In this document: piece after piece, positions 1 to 10,250 of the stretch
How positions within the stretch are numbered: position 1 is the first letter of the stretch
Layout of the letters: each line of letters begins with the position of its first letter
DNA from: Propionivibrio dicarboxylicus
Lineage (GTDB): Bacteria; Pseudomonadota; Gammaproteobacteria; Burkholderiales; Rhodocyclaceae
Assembly (NCBI GenBank): GCA_945902805.1
Contig: CAMDMZ010000001.1
Location: 1-64,000, forward strand
Length of the DNA stretch: 64,000 bases
Direction of reading: 5' to 3'
The notes under the pieces: generated by a model
Told to the model about the DNA's origin: nothing
The model's input: the letters and a program-made list of their open reading frames with translations, nothing else
Databases searched by the model: none
Program-made: the position numbers and the translations under genes

Positions 1-132
1 GCCGAATTGGACACCAATATCTACCCCAAAGGCATTCGGGTCAGCGATGATGAACTGGAAATGGTCAACCTGACCAAGGCAGCATTCCACGGCGAATGGA
101 ACTACACCATCGATAAGAACTGTTCAGGTTAA
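1..132 (+). mobile_element. ISAzo13-type transposase, 3' end (partial)
   Basis: An open frame enters from the left edge and stops at 130-132. Its last 43 residues include YPKGIRVSDDELEMVNL and FHGEWNYTI, which I recognise as the conserved C-terminus of ISAzo13-family DDE transposases. The stop codon lies next to coding sequence of a histidine kinase, so the element (or its remnant) appears to be inserted in, or recombined into, the 5' end of that gene. The terminal inverted repeat could not be delimited. Family assignment is from memory of the motif. Confidence 0.7.
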
Positions 133-334
133 ATCTGGACGGGCCCTAAGCATTTTCGCGGTCGGCATCTGGTCCCTCGCCTTCTACGCCACCCGCAGCC
201 TGCACGACGATACGGAGCGGCTGCTTGGCGAACAGCAGTTCTCGACCGCGTCCTACATCGCCGCCGAAGTCAATCAGGGACTGCAGGATCGGCTGAGAGC
301 GCTGGAAAAAGTCGCCTCCTTATCGGCCGAATCG

Positions 335-3259
<2,925 letters not shown>

Positions 3260-3267
3260 GGATAGCC

Positions 3268-3666
3268 ATGGACGAACAACTGCTTTACGACGAACATCCC
3301 GCGATGTTCAGAAACCATCCCTTCGCCTTCATACTCTGCGTCATCTTGATCGCGGCCTTTGGCCTCGGCCTGATCATCCTGCTGATCTGGTGGCTGCAAA
3401 CCCTGGGCACCAAGCTGACGGTGACCAACGAACGCGTCACACTGCGCAAGGGCATCCTGTCCAAGTACACCAACGAGGTGTATCACACGGACATTCGCAA
3501 CGTGCAGCTCAACCAGAGTTTCTTCCAGCGCCTGTTCGATGTCGGCACCATCGCCATCTCGACCGCCGGCCAGGAAGGCGTCGAAATCTCGGTTGAAGGC
3601 ATCCCGCATCCACAAAATGTGCGGGACATCATCGATACTCACCGGCGGCAGAAGAAGCCGTCGTGA
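3268..3666 (+). CDS. PH domain-containing membrane protein (bPH2/YdbS-like)
   Basis: This is a 132-residue protein of unknown exact role. A long hydrophobic stretch (about residues 17-45) is followed by a bacterial pleckstrin-homology-like domain with the typical LTVTNERVTLRKGILSK and YHTDIRNVQLNQSFFQRL pattern, as in the YdbS/YdbT (bPH2) family of small membrane-anchored proteins. It starts 8 nt after the kinase gene and its stop overlaps the GTG start of the following GST gene, so the three are probably co-transcribed. Confidence 0.8.
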   Translation: MDEQLLYDEHPAMFRNHPFAFILCVILIAAFGLGLIILLIWWLQTLGTKLTVTNERVTLRKGILSKYTNEVYHTDIRNVQLNQSFFQRLFDVGTIAISTAGQEGVEISVEGIPHPQNVRDIIDTHRRQKKPS

Positions 3667-4358
3667 TCACCGTTCATCACCTGGAGAAATCGCGTTCACA
3701 GCGGGTGCTCTGGCTGCTCGAAGAGCTTGAATTGCCGTACAAGATCATCGTCTATCAACGTGACGAGAAAACGCACCTAGCACCGCCGGAATTGAAATCC
3801 ATTCATCCGCTGGGCAAGTCGCCGGTGATCACCGACGGCAAAGTCACCGTCGCCGAGTCGGGCGCCATTCTTGAGTACATCGCCGAGAAATACGGCCAGG
3901 AATTGACTGGCGACTTGGCACACCTGGAGCCGGCACGTGGCAGCGCCGAATACCGGCAATCCCGCTTCTGGATGCATTACGCCGAAGGCTCGCTGATGAG
4001 CTGGCTGGTGATGAAACTGGTCTTCATGACCATCCCGACGCAGCCGATGCCATTTTTTGTCGCGCCGCTGGTGCGCCCGATTGCATGGCAGATTTGTCGG
4101 CAGGTGTTGGCCAAGCTGATCGATCCGAATGTCACCACCGCCATGGACTACATGGAAGAACACCTAGCGACACGCAAGTGGTTTGCCGGCAATCATCTCA
4201 CCCTGGCCGATTTTCAGATGAGCTTTGCCATCGAAGCCGTGCTTTCACGCGGCGTGGATTCCGACCGCTATCCCCGACTCCTGGCTTACCAGCAACGCAT
4301 CAATGCACGCCAGGCGTATCAACGCGCCATCGCCAAAGGCGGGCCGGTGGTGATGTGA
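3663..4358 (+). CDS. Glutathione S-transferase family protein
   Basis: The 231-residue cytosolic protein has a thioredoxin-fold N-terminal domain (ITVHHLEKSRSQRVLWLLEE, then SPVITDGKVTVAESGAILEY, the glutathione gamma-Glu site with E-S) and an all-helical C-terminal domain with the N-capping-like LTLADFQMSFAIEA. It most likely conjugates or reduces substrates with glutathione; the substrate is unknown. The start codon is GTG and overlaps the previous stop (GTGA), indicating translational coupling. Confidence 0.88.
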   Translation: MITVHHLEKSRSQRVLWLLEELELPYKIIVYQRDEKTHLAPPELKSIHPLGKSPVITDGKVTVAESGAILEYIAEKYGQELTGDLAHLEPARGSAEYRQSRFWMHYAEGSLMSWLVMKLVFMTIPTQPMPFFVAPLVRPIAWQICRQVLAKLIDPNVTTAMDYMEEHLATRKWFAGNHLTLADFQMSFAIEAVLSRGVDSDRYPRLLAYQQRINARQAYQRAIAKGGPVVM

Positions 4359-4388
4359 TCCGGTCGCGTTGGGCGACGAGTAACGACC

Positions 4389-7130
4389 ATGAATACCTCT
4401 GACAACCCCCTGCCAAACGAAGTCCGGCTACGCCTCCTGTTGGACGACGACCTGCCGGTGCTGGCAATCAGCGGCGACATCAGCGCCCTGCTCGGCTTCA
4501 GCATCGATGACTACCTCACGGCCCGGGTGTCGCTCAAGAATCAGATCCACCCACACGATCAGGACATCACCGACCTGCTCTTTTCCCCGGCAATCGACCC
4601 CGTGGTCGGCGAATTCAATATCCGCCTGCGCCAGGCCAACGGCCGCATTCTTTGCTGCAAGGGAAGCTACCGCAAGGAGCTCACCGCCGACGGCATGCTG
4701 CTTGATCTCTGGCTGGTGGATGCCAAAAGGCTGCCTCGGACCATGGCGGACGCGTCGACGCTGGCGGCTTTCCGGGCGATGATGGAAAACACCGACGATT
4801 TCATCTTCTTCAAGGATCGCAACCATGTGATGACCGGTGCCAGCCAAACTCTGGTCAGCCTGTGCGAGCCGGCCGAGCACTGGACCGACCTGCTGGGCAA
4901 AACCGATTACGACATCTTCCCCGAGCCCTACGCCGATGTCTACTATCGGCTGGAAAAACAGATCTTCGCCGGCATGCCAGTGGCGCATGAAGTTCAGGAG
5001 TATCTGAGCAAGGACGGCCGCAAGGGCTGGGTCGATAACCGCAAATACGCCATCGCCGACGATAAGGGCACGATCATCGGCCTGTATGGCATCGCCCGCG
5101 ACATCACCGAGCGCATCCTGGCCGAAGAGGCGCTACGCAACAGCGAGCTGCGCGCGCGCTCCGCCATCGATGCCTCGCCAGTGCCGATGGCCCTGAACGA
5201 TGACAACCGCAACATTGTCTATGTGAACGCGGCCTTCGTGCGCACCTTCGGCTATTCCCGTGAGGAAATCCCAACACTCGATGCGTGGTGGCCGAAGGCC
5301 TATCCGGATGCCGCCTATCGCCAACAGATTGCGACCGGCTGGCAGCAACGCCTTGAGACAGCGCGGCGCCAGGGCACGCCATTCGAGCCGATGGAAGGCT
5401 ACATCTGCTGCAAAGACGGTACGGTACGAACCGTGCTGGCCGCCGCTGCCGAGATAACGGCAATGCCTGACAATATCCATCTGGTGACGCTTTACGACAT
5501 CACCGAACTGCGTGCATCTCAATTGGAACTGCAACGGCGCGACCGTTATCAGCGTGCCTTGCTCGACAATTTCCCGTTCATGGTCTGGCTGAAAGATACG
5601 GAAAGCCGCCTGCTCGCCGCCAACCAAGCTTTCGCCGCTGTGGCCGGCCAGCCGTCATCGGAGGCCCTGACCGGCAAAACCGACCTTGATTTCTTCCCAC
5701 GCGACCAAGCCGAAGCCTACCGAGCCGACGACCGCGAGGTGCTGTTGTCCGGCAAACCCAAGAACGTCGAGGAGCTGATGCACGGGGCCGGCGCGATCAC
5801 GTGGATAGAAACCTACAAATCACCGGTCACACTGGATGGCCGAGTGATCGGTACGGTCGGATTCGCCCGCGACATCACCGAGCGCAAACGCATCGAGGCC
5901 GAGCTCGAACGATACCGCCAGCATCTGGAGGCCATGGTCGAGGAACGCACCGCCGCGCTCTCGATTGCCAAGGAAGCGGCCGAAGCGGCGAACCGAGCCA
6001 AGAGCACCTTCCTCGCCAACATGAGCCACGAGCTACGCACACCCATGAGCGGTGTGATGGGCATGATCGACCTGGTCTTGCGCCGCACTAGCGACGAGAG
6101 GACTCGCGACCAACTGGCCAAGGCCCAGCAATCCTCGCGTCATTTACTTGGCGTGATCAATGACATTCTCGACATTTCCAAGATCGAAGCCGAGCGCCTG
6201 ACGCTAGAAACGACCCGGCTGAAGCTTGCCGATGTGCTGGAAAACCTAGACGGCCTGATCAACCAGCGGGTCACCGAAAAGGGGCTGGACCTGCGCTTCG
6301 ATATCCCCGCTGATCTCGCGGCGCTTGCGCTACAAGGCGACCCGTTGCGTCTGGGCCAGATCTTGCTGAATCTGACTGGCAACGCGGTGAAGTTTGCGGC
6401 ACACGGCTCGATCGTGGTGCGGGTGCGGCGCAGCGACGCCAACGCGACCACGATACTGTTGCGCTTCGAAGTTGAGGATAGCGGCATCGGCATCACGCCG
6501 GAGGATCAAAAACGCCTCTTTACCGCGTTTGAACAGGCCGATGGCTCAATGACGCGCAAGTATGGCGGCACAGGGCTGGGCCTGGCGATCAGCAAGCGAC
6601 TGGTGCAGATGATGGGCGGCCAGATCGGCGTCGATAGCACCCCTGGGCATGGCAGCACGTTCTGGTTCACGGTCCGCCTCGCTCGGGACCGCTCGGCCGC
6701 CGTCCCGCCAGCACCGACTTTTTCAAACGAAACCGCCGAAGCCCGCCTGCGCCGCGACTACCCCGGCGTGCGCATTCTGCTGGCCGAGGATGAACCGATC
6801 AGCCAGGAAGTATCACGCGGCTTGCTCGAAGATGTTGGCCTGCAGGTCGACCTGGCCGACGATGGCGCGATTGCTGTCGGCATGGCCAAGCGCCAGCGCT
6901 ACGCCCTGATTCTCATGGACATGCAAATGCCGAACCTGAACGGCATCGATGCGACGCGAGCGATCCGCGCCGACTCGCTGAACCGCACCACGCCCATCCT
7001 GGCGATGACCGCCAACGCTTTCGACGAAGACCGCAAACTCTGCCTCGCCGCCGGCATGAACGACCACATCGCCAAACCGATCGACCCGGATTCGCTCTAT
7101 GAAACCTTGGTAACCTGGCTGAAGAAGTAG
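4389..7130 (+). CDS. Multi-PAS hybrid sensor histidine kinase/response regulator
   Basis: This 913-residue cytosolic hybrid kinase carries a weak PAS-like N-terminus, then about three PAS/PAC modules (about 130-250, 250-380, 390-510; each ends in a DITERxxAE-type linker), a coiled coil, HisKA with NMSHELRTPMSGVMGM (about 545), HATPase with the N and G boxes ([12 protein letters not shown]), and a receiver domain with [13 protein letters not shown]. There is no transmembrane segment and no Hpt, unlike the kinase at 335. The linker between HATPase and receiver (AVPPAPTF) is encoded by a copy of the dispersed repeat at 6699-6722. The gene starts 30 nt after the GST stop. Ligand and partner are unknown. 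Confidence 0.9.
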   Translation: MNTSDNPLPNEVRLRLLLDDDLPVLAISGDISALLGFSIDDYLTARVSLKNQIHPHDQDITDLLFSPAIDPVVGEFNIRLRQANGRILCCKGSYRKELTADGMLLDLWLVDAKRLPRTMADASTLAAFRAMMENTDDFIFFKDRNHVMTGASQTLVSLCEPAEHWTDLLGKTDYDIFPEPYADVYYRLEKQIFAGMPVAHEVQEYLSKDGRKGWVDNRKYAIADDKGTIIGLYGIARDITERILAEEALRNSELRARSAIDASPVPMALNDDNRNIVYVNAAFVRTFGYSREEIPTLDAWWPKAYPDAAYRQQIATGWQQRLETARRQGTPFEPMEGYICCKDGTVRTVLAAAAEITAMPDNIHLVTLYDITELRASQLELQRRDRYQRALLDNFPFMVWLKDTESRLLAANQAFAAVAGQPSSEALTGKTDLDFFPRDQAEAYRADDREVLLSGKPKNVEELMHGAGAITWIETYKSPVTLDGRVIGTVGFARDITERKRIEAELERYRQHLEAMVEERTAALSIAKEAAEAANRAKSTFLANMSHELRTPMSGVMGMIDLVLRRTSDERTRDQLAKAQQSSRHLLGVINDILDISKIEAERLTLETTRLKLADVLENLDGLINQRVTEKGLDLRFDIPADLAALALQGDPLRLGQILLNLTGNAVKFAAHGSIVVRVRRSDANATTILLRFEVEDSGIGITPEDQKRLFTAFEQADGSMTRKYGGTGLGLAISKRLVQMMGGQIGVDSTPGHGSTFWFTVRLARDRSAAVPPAPTFSNETAEARLRRDYPGVRILLAEDEPISQEVSRGLLEDVGLQVDLADDGAIAVGMAKRQRYALILMDMQMPNLNGIDATRAIRADSLNRTTPILAMTANAFDEDRKLCLAAGMNDHIAKPIDPDSLYETLVTWLKK
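6699..6722 (-). repeat. Dispersed repeat copy 1 (in frame in hybrid kinase)
   Basis: The plus strand reads GCCGTCCCGCCAGC then ACCGACTTTT, the reverse complement of the consensus. It encodes AVPPAPTF in the interdomain linker of the hybrid kinase. Confidence 0.85.
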
Positions 7131-7163
7131 CGAGATCTAGCTCAACTCAAGCTCAGCGCCGGA

Positions 7164-7610
7164 TCAACTCTTGGTCGCCTGACTCGCCAGCAGCGACAAC
7201 ATTTCGGTGACGATTTCCGGCTCGATATCGATGCCGAGTTCCAGCCCGGGATTGACCGAGATGGCAAAGCCGGCAGCCATACGCTCGACGATCCATTTGA
7301 AATCGGCCAGCAGACCGCCGCTGTAGTCGGGAAACTCAGCGAGGAAATCCTTGGCCCGATCGGGGCTGGTGAACAGCACCAGGATCTTCATGCCGTCATC
7401 GTCCTCGATCACCAGCGGCGTGCCCTTGGTTGTGCGCTGGAAGCCTTTGATCCCGCTATCCGGCTCATCGCGGATCGGGATGAAGATCTGCTCGCCCATC
7501 AGTTGGCGCATGAAATCCTCGCTCGACAACTCGCCGCTCATAGCTGCCAGCAGTTTCTTTTCCAGTTCGCTTTTTGGCTCGCTCGTTGGTACCAAATCCT
7601 GTCCGCCCAT
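7164..7610 (-). CDS. SseB family protein
   Basis: The 148-residue protein matches the SseB N-terminal domain family: KLLAAMSGELSSEDFMRQL, IFIPIRDE, GTPLVIEDDDGMKILVLFTS and a C-terminal helix region. SseB-like domains occur in secretion-associated and stand-alone proteins with unclear biochemical roles. It converges with the hybrid kinase gene and is divergent from the small gene at 7674. Confidence 0.75.
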   Translation of the reverse strand: MGGQDLVPTSEPKSELEKKLLAAMSGELSSEDFMRQLMGEQIFIPIRDEPDSGIKGFQRTTKGTPLVIEDDDGMKILVLFTSPDRAKDFLAEFPDYSGGLLADFKWIVERMAAGFAISVNPGLELGIDIEPEIVTEMLSLLASQATKS

Positions 7611-7673
7611 GCTGATTGCCCGCCGTTTCGTTGAAAAAGCTTAGATTGTGGTCGCCTGTGCTAGATTCAACCC

Positions 7674-8024
7674 ATGCGCCATCCAACCCTGATCCCTCTG
7701 CCTGACTCACGCCGCGCCTGGCCCGGGCCGGATTTCGCCGCCGTCCTCAAGGCCGAGCTTGAAGCCCTGCCGGCAAACAGTCTGCCGCTCGCGCAAGGTG
7801 GCACGCTGGGTGGATATGTCGACGACAGCCGCATTGTCGCCAGCGTACTGCGGATCACCGAGACGACGGGAGCAATCGAGGCGACGATCGGCATTTTCTT
7901 CAGCGAAATTCTTACCGGCTGCAGTTGCAGCGAAGATCCGGACATTCAGAACGCGTATTGCGAACTCGTCCTCGCCATCGACAAGCACACGGCCATGGCC
8001 ACATGTTTACTTCGGGAGCCGTAA
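7674..8024 (+). CDS. Conserved hypothetical protein (116 aa)
   Basis: I do not recognise a named family. The protein has an N-terminal segment WPGPDFAAVLKAELEAL, a central beta-rich part and a cysteine pair in TGCSCSEDP, followed by YCELVLAIDKHTA. It has no signal peptide or membrane segment. The TAA stop overlaps the ATG of corA by one base, so it is probably translated with corA. Confidence 0.6.
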   Translation: MRHPTLIPLPDSRRAWPGPDFAAVLKAELEALPANSLPLAQGGTLGGYVDDSRIVASVLRITETTGAIEATIGIFFSEILTGCSCSEDPDIQNAYCELVLAIDKHTAMATCLLREP

Positions 8025-9118
8025 TGCTCAATCGCAACGAAAAGAAGCCCCGCAAACCAATCCATCCGAAGCGCTCGCGAAAACAGGGGCTGCCGGCCGG
8101 TACCTTGCTGCATTTGGGCGAGCGCAAAACCGAGACTGCCGCCGTAACACTCATCGAATACGGTGCGGACGGGCTTACTGAAAAGTCCTTTGTCGGCCCT
8201 GACGATTGCCGCAACTGCGCCCCAAGCCAGCCCAAGTTCTGGCTCAACGTCCATGGCCTGCATGAGTCCGATGTGTTGAGCCAGATCGGCCAGCGCTTCA
8301 AACTGCATCCGCTGGTCCTTGAGGACATCCTCAACACCGACCAGCGCGCCAAGGTCGAAGACTATGGCGATTACCTGTTTCTCGTTGCCCGCCTGTTCGA
8401 TTACGACGCCAGCACGCTCAATGTCACCACCGAGCAGGTCAGTTTCATCATCAGCAAAGACTACCTGCTGACATTCCAGGAACGCCCCACTGGGAGCTTC
8501 GATCCGGTGCGCGAATGGCTACGCCAGGACAAGGGCCGTATCCGCCAGTTGGGCGTCGACTACCTGGCCTATGCTCTGCTCGACCTGCTGGTGGACCGCT
8601 ATTTCACGGTGCTAGAACAGATCAGCGAACGCACCGAACAACTTGAAGACGACCTGATGGCCAGCCCCGATGCGGCGCATCTGCAAACACTGCATCATCT
8701 CAAGCGCGAAACCCTGACGCTACGGCGCGCCATCTGGCCCCTGCGTGAAGTGCTAAACACGCTGCTGCGTAGCGACAGCCGCTTCTTCGCCACCGAAACC
8801 CAGCTCTACCTGCGCGACATTTACGATCACACCGTCCATCTTATCGAATCGCTCGAAGCCATCCGCGACCTCATCGCTGGCATGCTCGACATCTATCTCT
8901 CGTCGATCAGCAACCGCGTCAATCAGGAAGTCCGCGCCCTCACGGTTGTCGCCATCATCTTCATGCCGGCGACGCTGATTTCAGGCATTTTCGGCATGAA
9001 TTTTCACACCATGCCGCTGCTCGACAACCCCACCGGATTCCTCCTGGCCATCGGCCTGATGGTCGGCGTCGCCAGCACATTGGGTGCGATTTTCTGGCGA
9101 CGGCGCTGGCTGGAATAG
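8024..9118 (+). CDS. corA: CorA family divalent cation transporter
   Basis: The 364-residue protein is a CorA-type Mg2+/Co2+ channel: a long cytoplasmic domain with helical stalk, two C-terminal transmembrane helices, and the signature GMNFHTMPLLDNP, whose GMN forms the selectivity filter. I chose ATG 8024, which overlaps the preceding stop and follows a purine-rich site (GGGAGCC). An upstream ATG at 7925 would lie inside the previous gene. The N-terminus is basic (KKPRKPIHPKRSRKQ). Confidence 0.9.
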   Translation: MLNRNEKKPRKPIHPKRSRKQGLPAGTLLHLGERKTETAAVTLIEYGADGLTEKSFVGPDDCRNCAPSQPKFWLNVHGLHESDVLSQIGQRFKLHPLVLEDILNTDQRAKVEDYGDYLFLVARLFDYDASTLNVTTEQVSFIISKDYLLTFQERPTGSFDPVREWLRQDKGRIRQLGVDYLAYALLDLLVDRYFTVLEQISERTEQLEDDLMASPDAAHLQTLHHLKRETLTLRRAIWPLREVLNTLLRSDSRFFATETQLYLRDIYDHTVHLIESLEAIRDLIAGMLDIYLSSISNRVNQEVRALTVVAIIFMPATLISGIFGMNFHTMPLLDNPTGFLLAIGLMVGVASTLGAIFWRRRWLE

Positions 9119-9173
9119 AGCAACAACGTAGCAAATCAACGCCCGTCGCAGACTCTGAATTTCCGATTCCGTT

Positions 9174-9224
9174 GTTCCCACGTAGGCGGGAACCCGGTAC
9201 TAGATCCCCGCCTGCGCGGGAATG
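9174..9224. repeat. REP-like palindromic repeat between convergent genes
   Basis: Two adjacent short palindromes occur here: GTTCCC..GGGAAC (9174-9193) and a second arm CCCGCCTGCGCGGG. The pattern NTTCCCGC-NN-GGCGGGAA resembles the widespread repeat that decodes as VIPAQAGI in spurious ORFs of many betaproteobacteria. It may act as a bidirectional terminator for corA and the convergent SWIM gene. Confidence 0.6.
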
Positions 9225-9245
9225 ACGAGTAAGCCGGCGTTTCGC

Positions 9246-10247
9246 TTACTTTGGCGCAGCCGATTTGCACGATGCGCTGGGCTTCTTTGCGATGGTCTTG
9301 GTGGTGGTTGCCATGGGTTCCGCTGTGGCCATGGGTTCCGCTGTGGCCTTGGCTTTGCTCTTGACGGCGGTCTTGGCCGTACTCTTTGCCGTACTCTTGG
9401 CTGGCGCTTTGGCCTTGACCAGCGCTTGCTTTGCCACTGGCTTTTTGGTGAGCTTCGCGGCGACATCGGCTTGCAACACAACTCTTGCTGCCTTGGCCGG
9501 CTTTTTCGCTGCCTTTGGTTTTTGCGCCAGCCGGTCCACCGCCATTTCAATACCAAAGACATCGGCCAGCGACGTATCGTCAAGAACCTTCGCAGACTTC
9601 GGCCGCTTGGCGCTCTGTGTCAGGCCGGCACCGGCCTGGCTGACCAGATCCTTCGCGTCCACGCCACGCAAGGTGAACAGCAAATCGGGCTGTTGATCGA
9701 GCCGCGCGCCAATACCGTACAGCACCGCAGCGACATGCTTGCACATCGATGCCCAGTCCGGGCAACTGCAATCGAAAGTGACTTCCTTCGGTGTTGGAAA
9801 CAGTCCGACACCGGGTTTGCAAATGCGCTCCATCACCGCTTTCGAGAGCTTGCCCTGCAGCAATTCAACCAGCGAATCGATCGAGGATGAACAGTCGGTG
9901 CCGATGGCCTGCCAGTGCTTCTCGGCGACCTCGACGACACAGACCTTGACCTTGTACAAACTGGAGCCCATCACCTGAGCGCGCACTTCGCCTTTGGCAA
10001 TGGTGAGATCGATCACCGAACCATTGCGCACATAGGTTCGACCACGCGGCAGCCGGTTGGCATAGTCGCTGTAGTTTTCCAGATTCTGACACCAGGATTT
10101 GCCCCAGAAGGTCTTCGCAATCGCCCCGCTATACGGCGCAATCGGCGAGAGCTCGACGCCCGCTTTCTTTGCCTTGGCAGCGAGCTTTTCGGCATCGGCG
10201 CGACGCTTGGCCACCGGGACATAGGGTTTCCAGCCGTAATAACTCAT
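9246..10247 (-). CDS. SWIM zinc-finger protein with histone-H1-like tail
   Basis: This 333-residue protein has a SWIM domain at about residues 158-180 (CSCPDWASMCKHVAAVLYG: CxC..CxH zinc ligands) preceded by the WGKSWCQNLENYSDYANRLPRGRTYVRNG region typical of bacterial SWIM partners of SNF2 ATPases. From about residue 245 onward it becomes a Lys/Ala/Thr-rich low-complexity tail (KAPAKSTAKSTAKTAVKSKA) like bacterial histone-H1-like proteins. It lies 3 nt downstream of the SNF2 gene at 10251, so the two are almost certainly one operon. Likely role: DNA-binding partner of the helicase. The tail could alternatively be a dispensable low-complexity expansion. Confidence 0.82.
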   Translation of the reverse strand: MSYYGWKPYVPVAKRRADAEKLAAKAKKAGVELSPIAPYSGAIAKTFWGKSWCQNLENYSDYANRLPRGRTYVRNGSVIDLTIAKGEVRAQVMGSSLYKVKVCVVEVAEKHWQAIGTDCSSSIDSLVELLQGKLSKAVMERICKPGVGLFPTPKEVTFDCSCPDWASMCKHVAAVLYGIGARLDQQPDLLFTLRGVDAKDLVSQAGAGLTQSAKRPKSAKVLDDTSLADVFGIEMAVDRLAQKPKAAKKPAKAARVVLQADVAAKLTKKPVAKQALVKAKAPAKSTAKSTAKTAVKSKAKATAEPMATAEPMATTTKTIAKKPSASCKSAAPK

Positions 10248-10250
10248 GGT

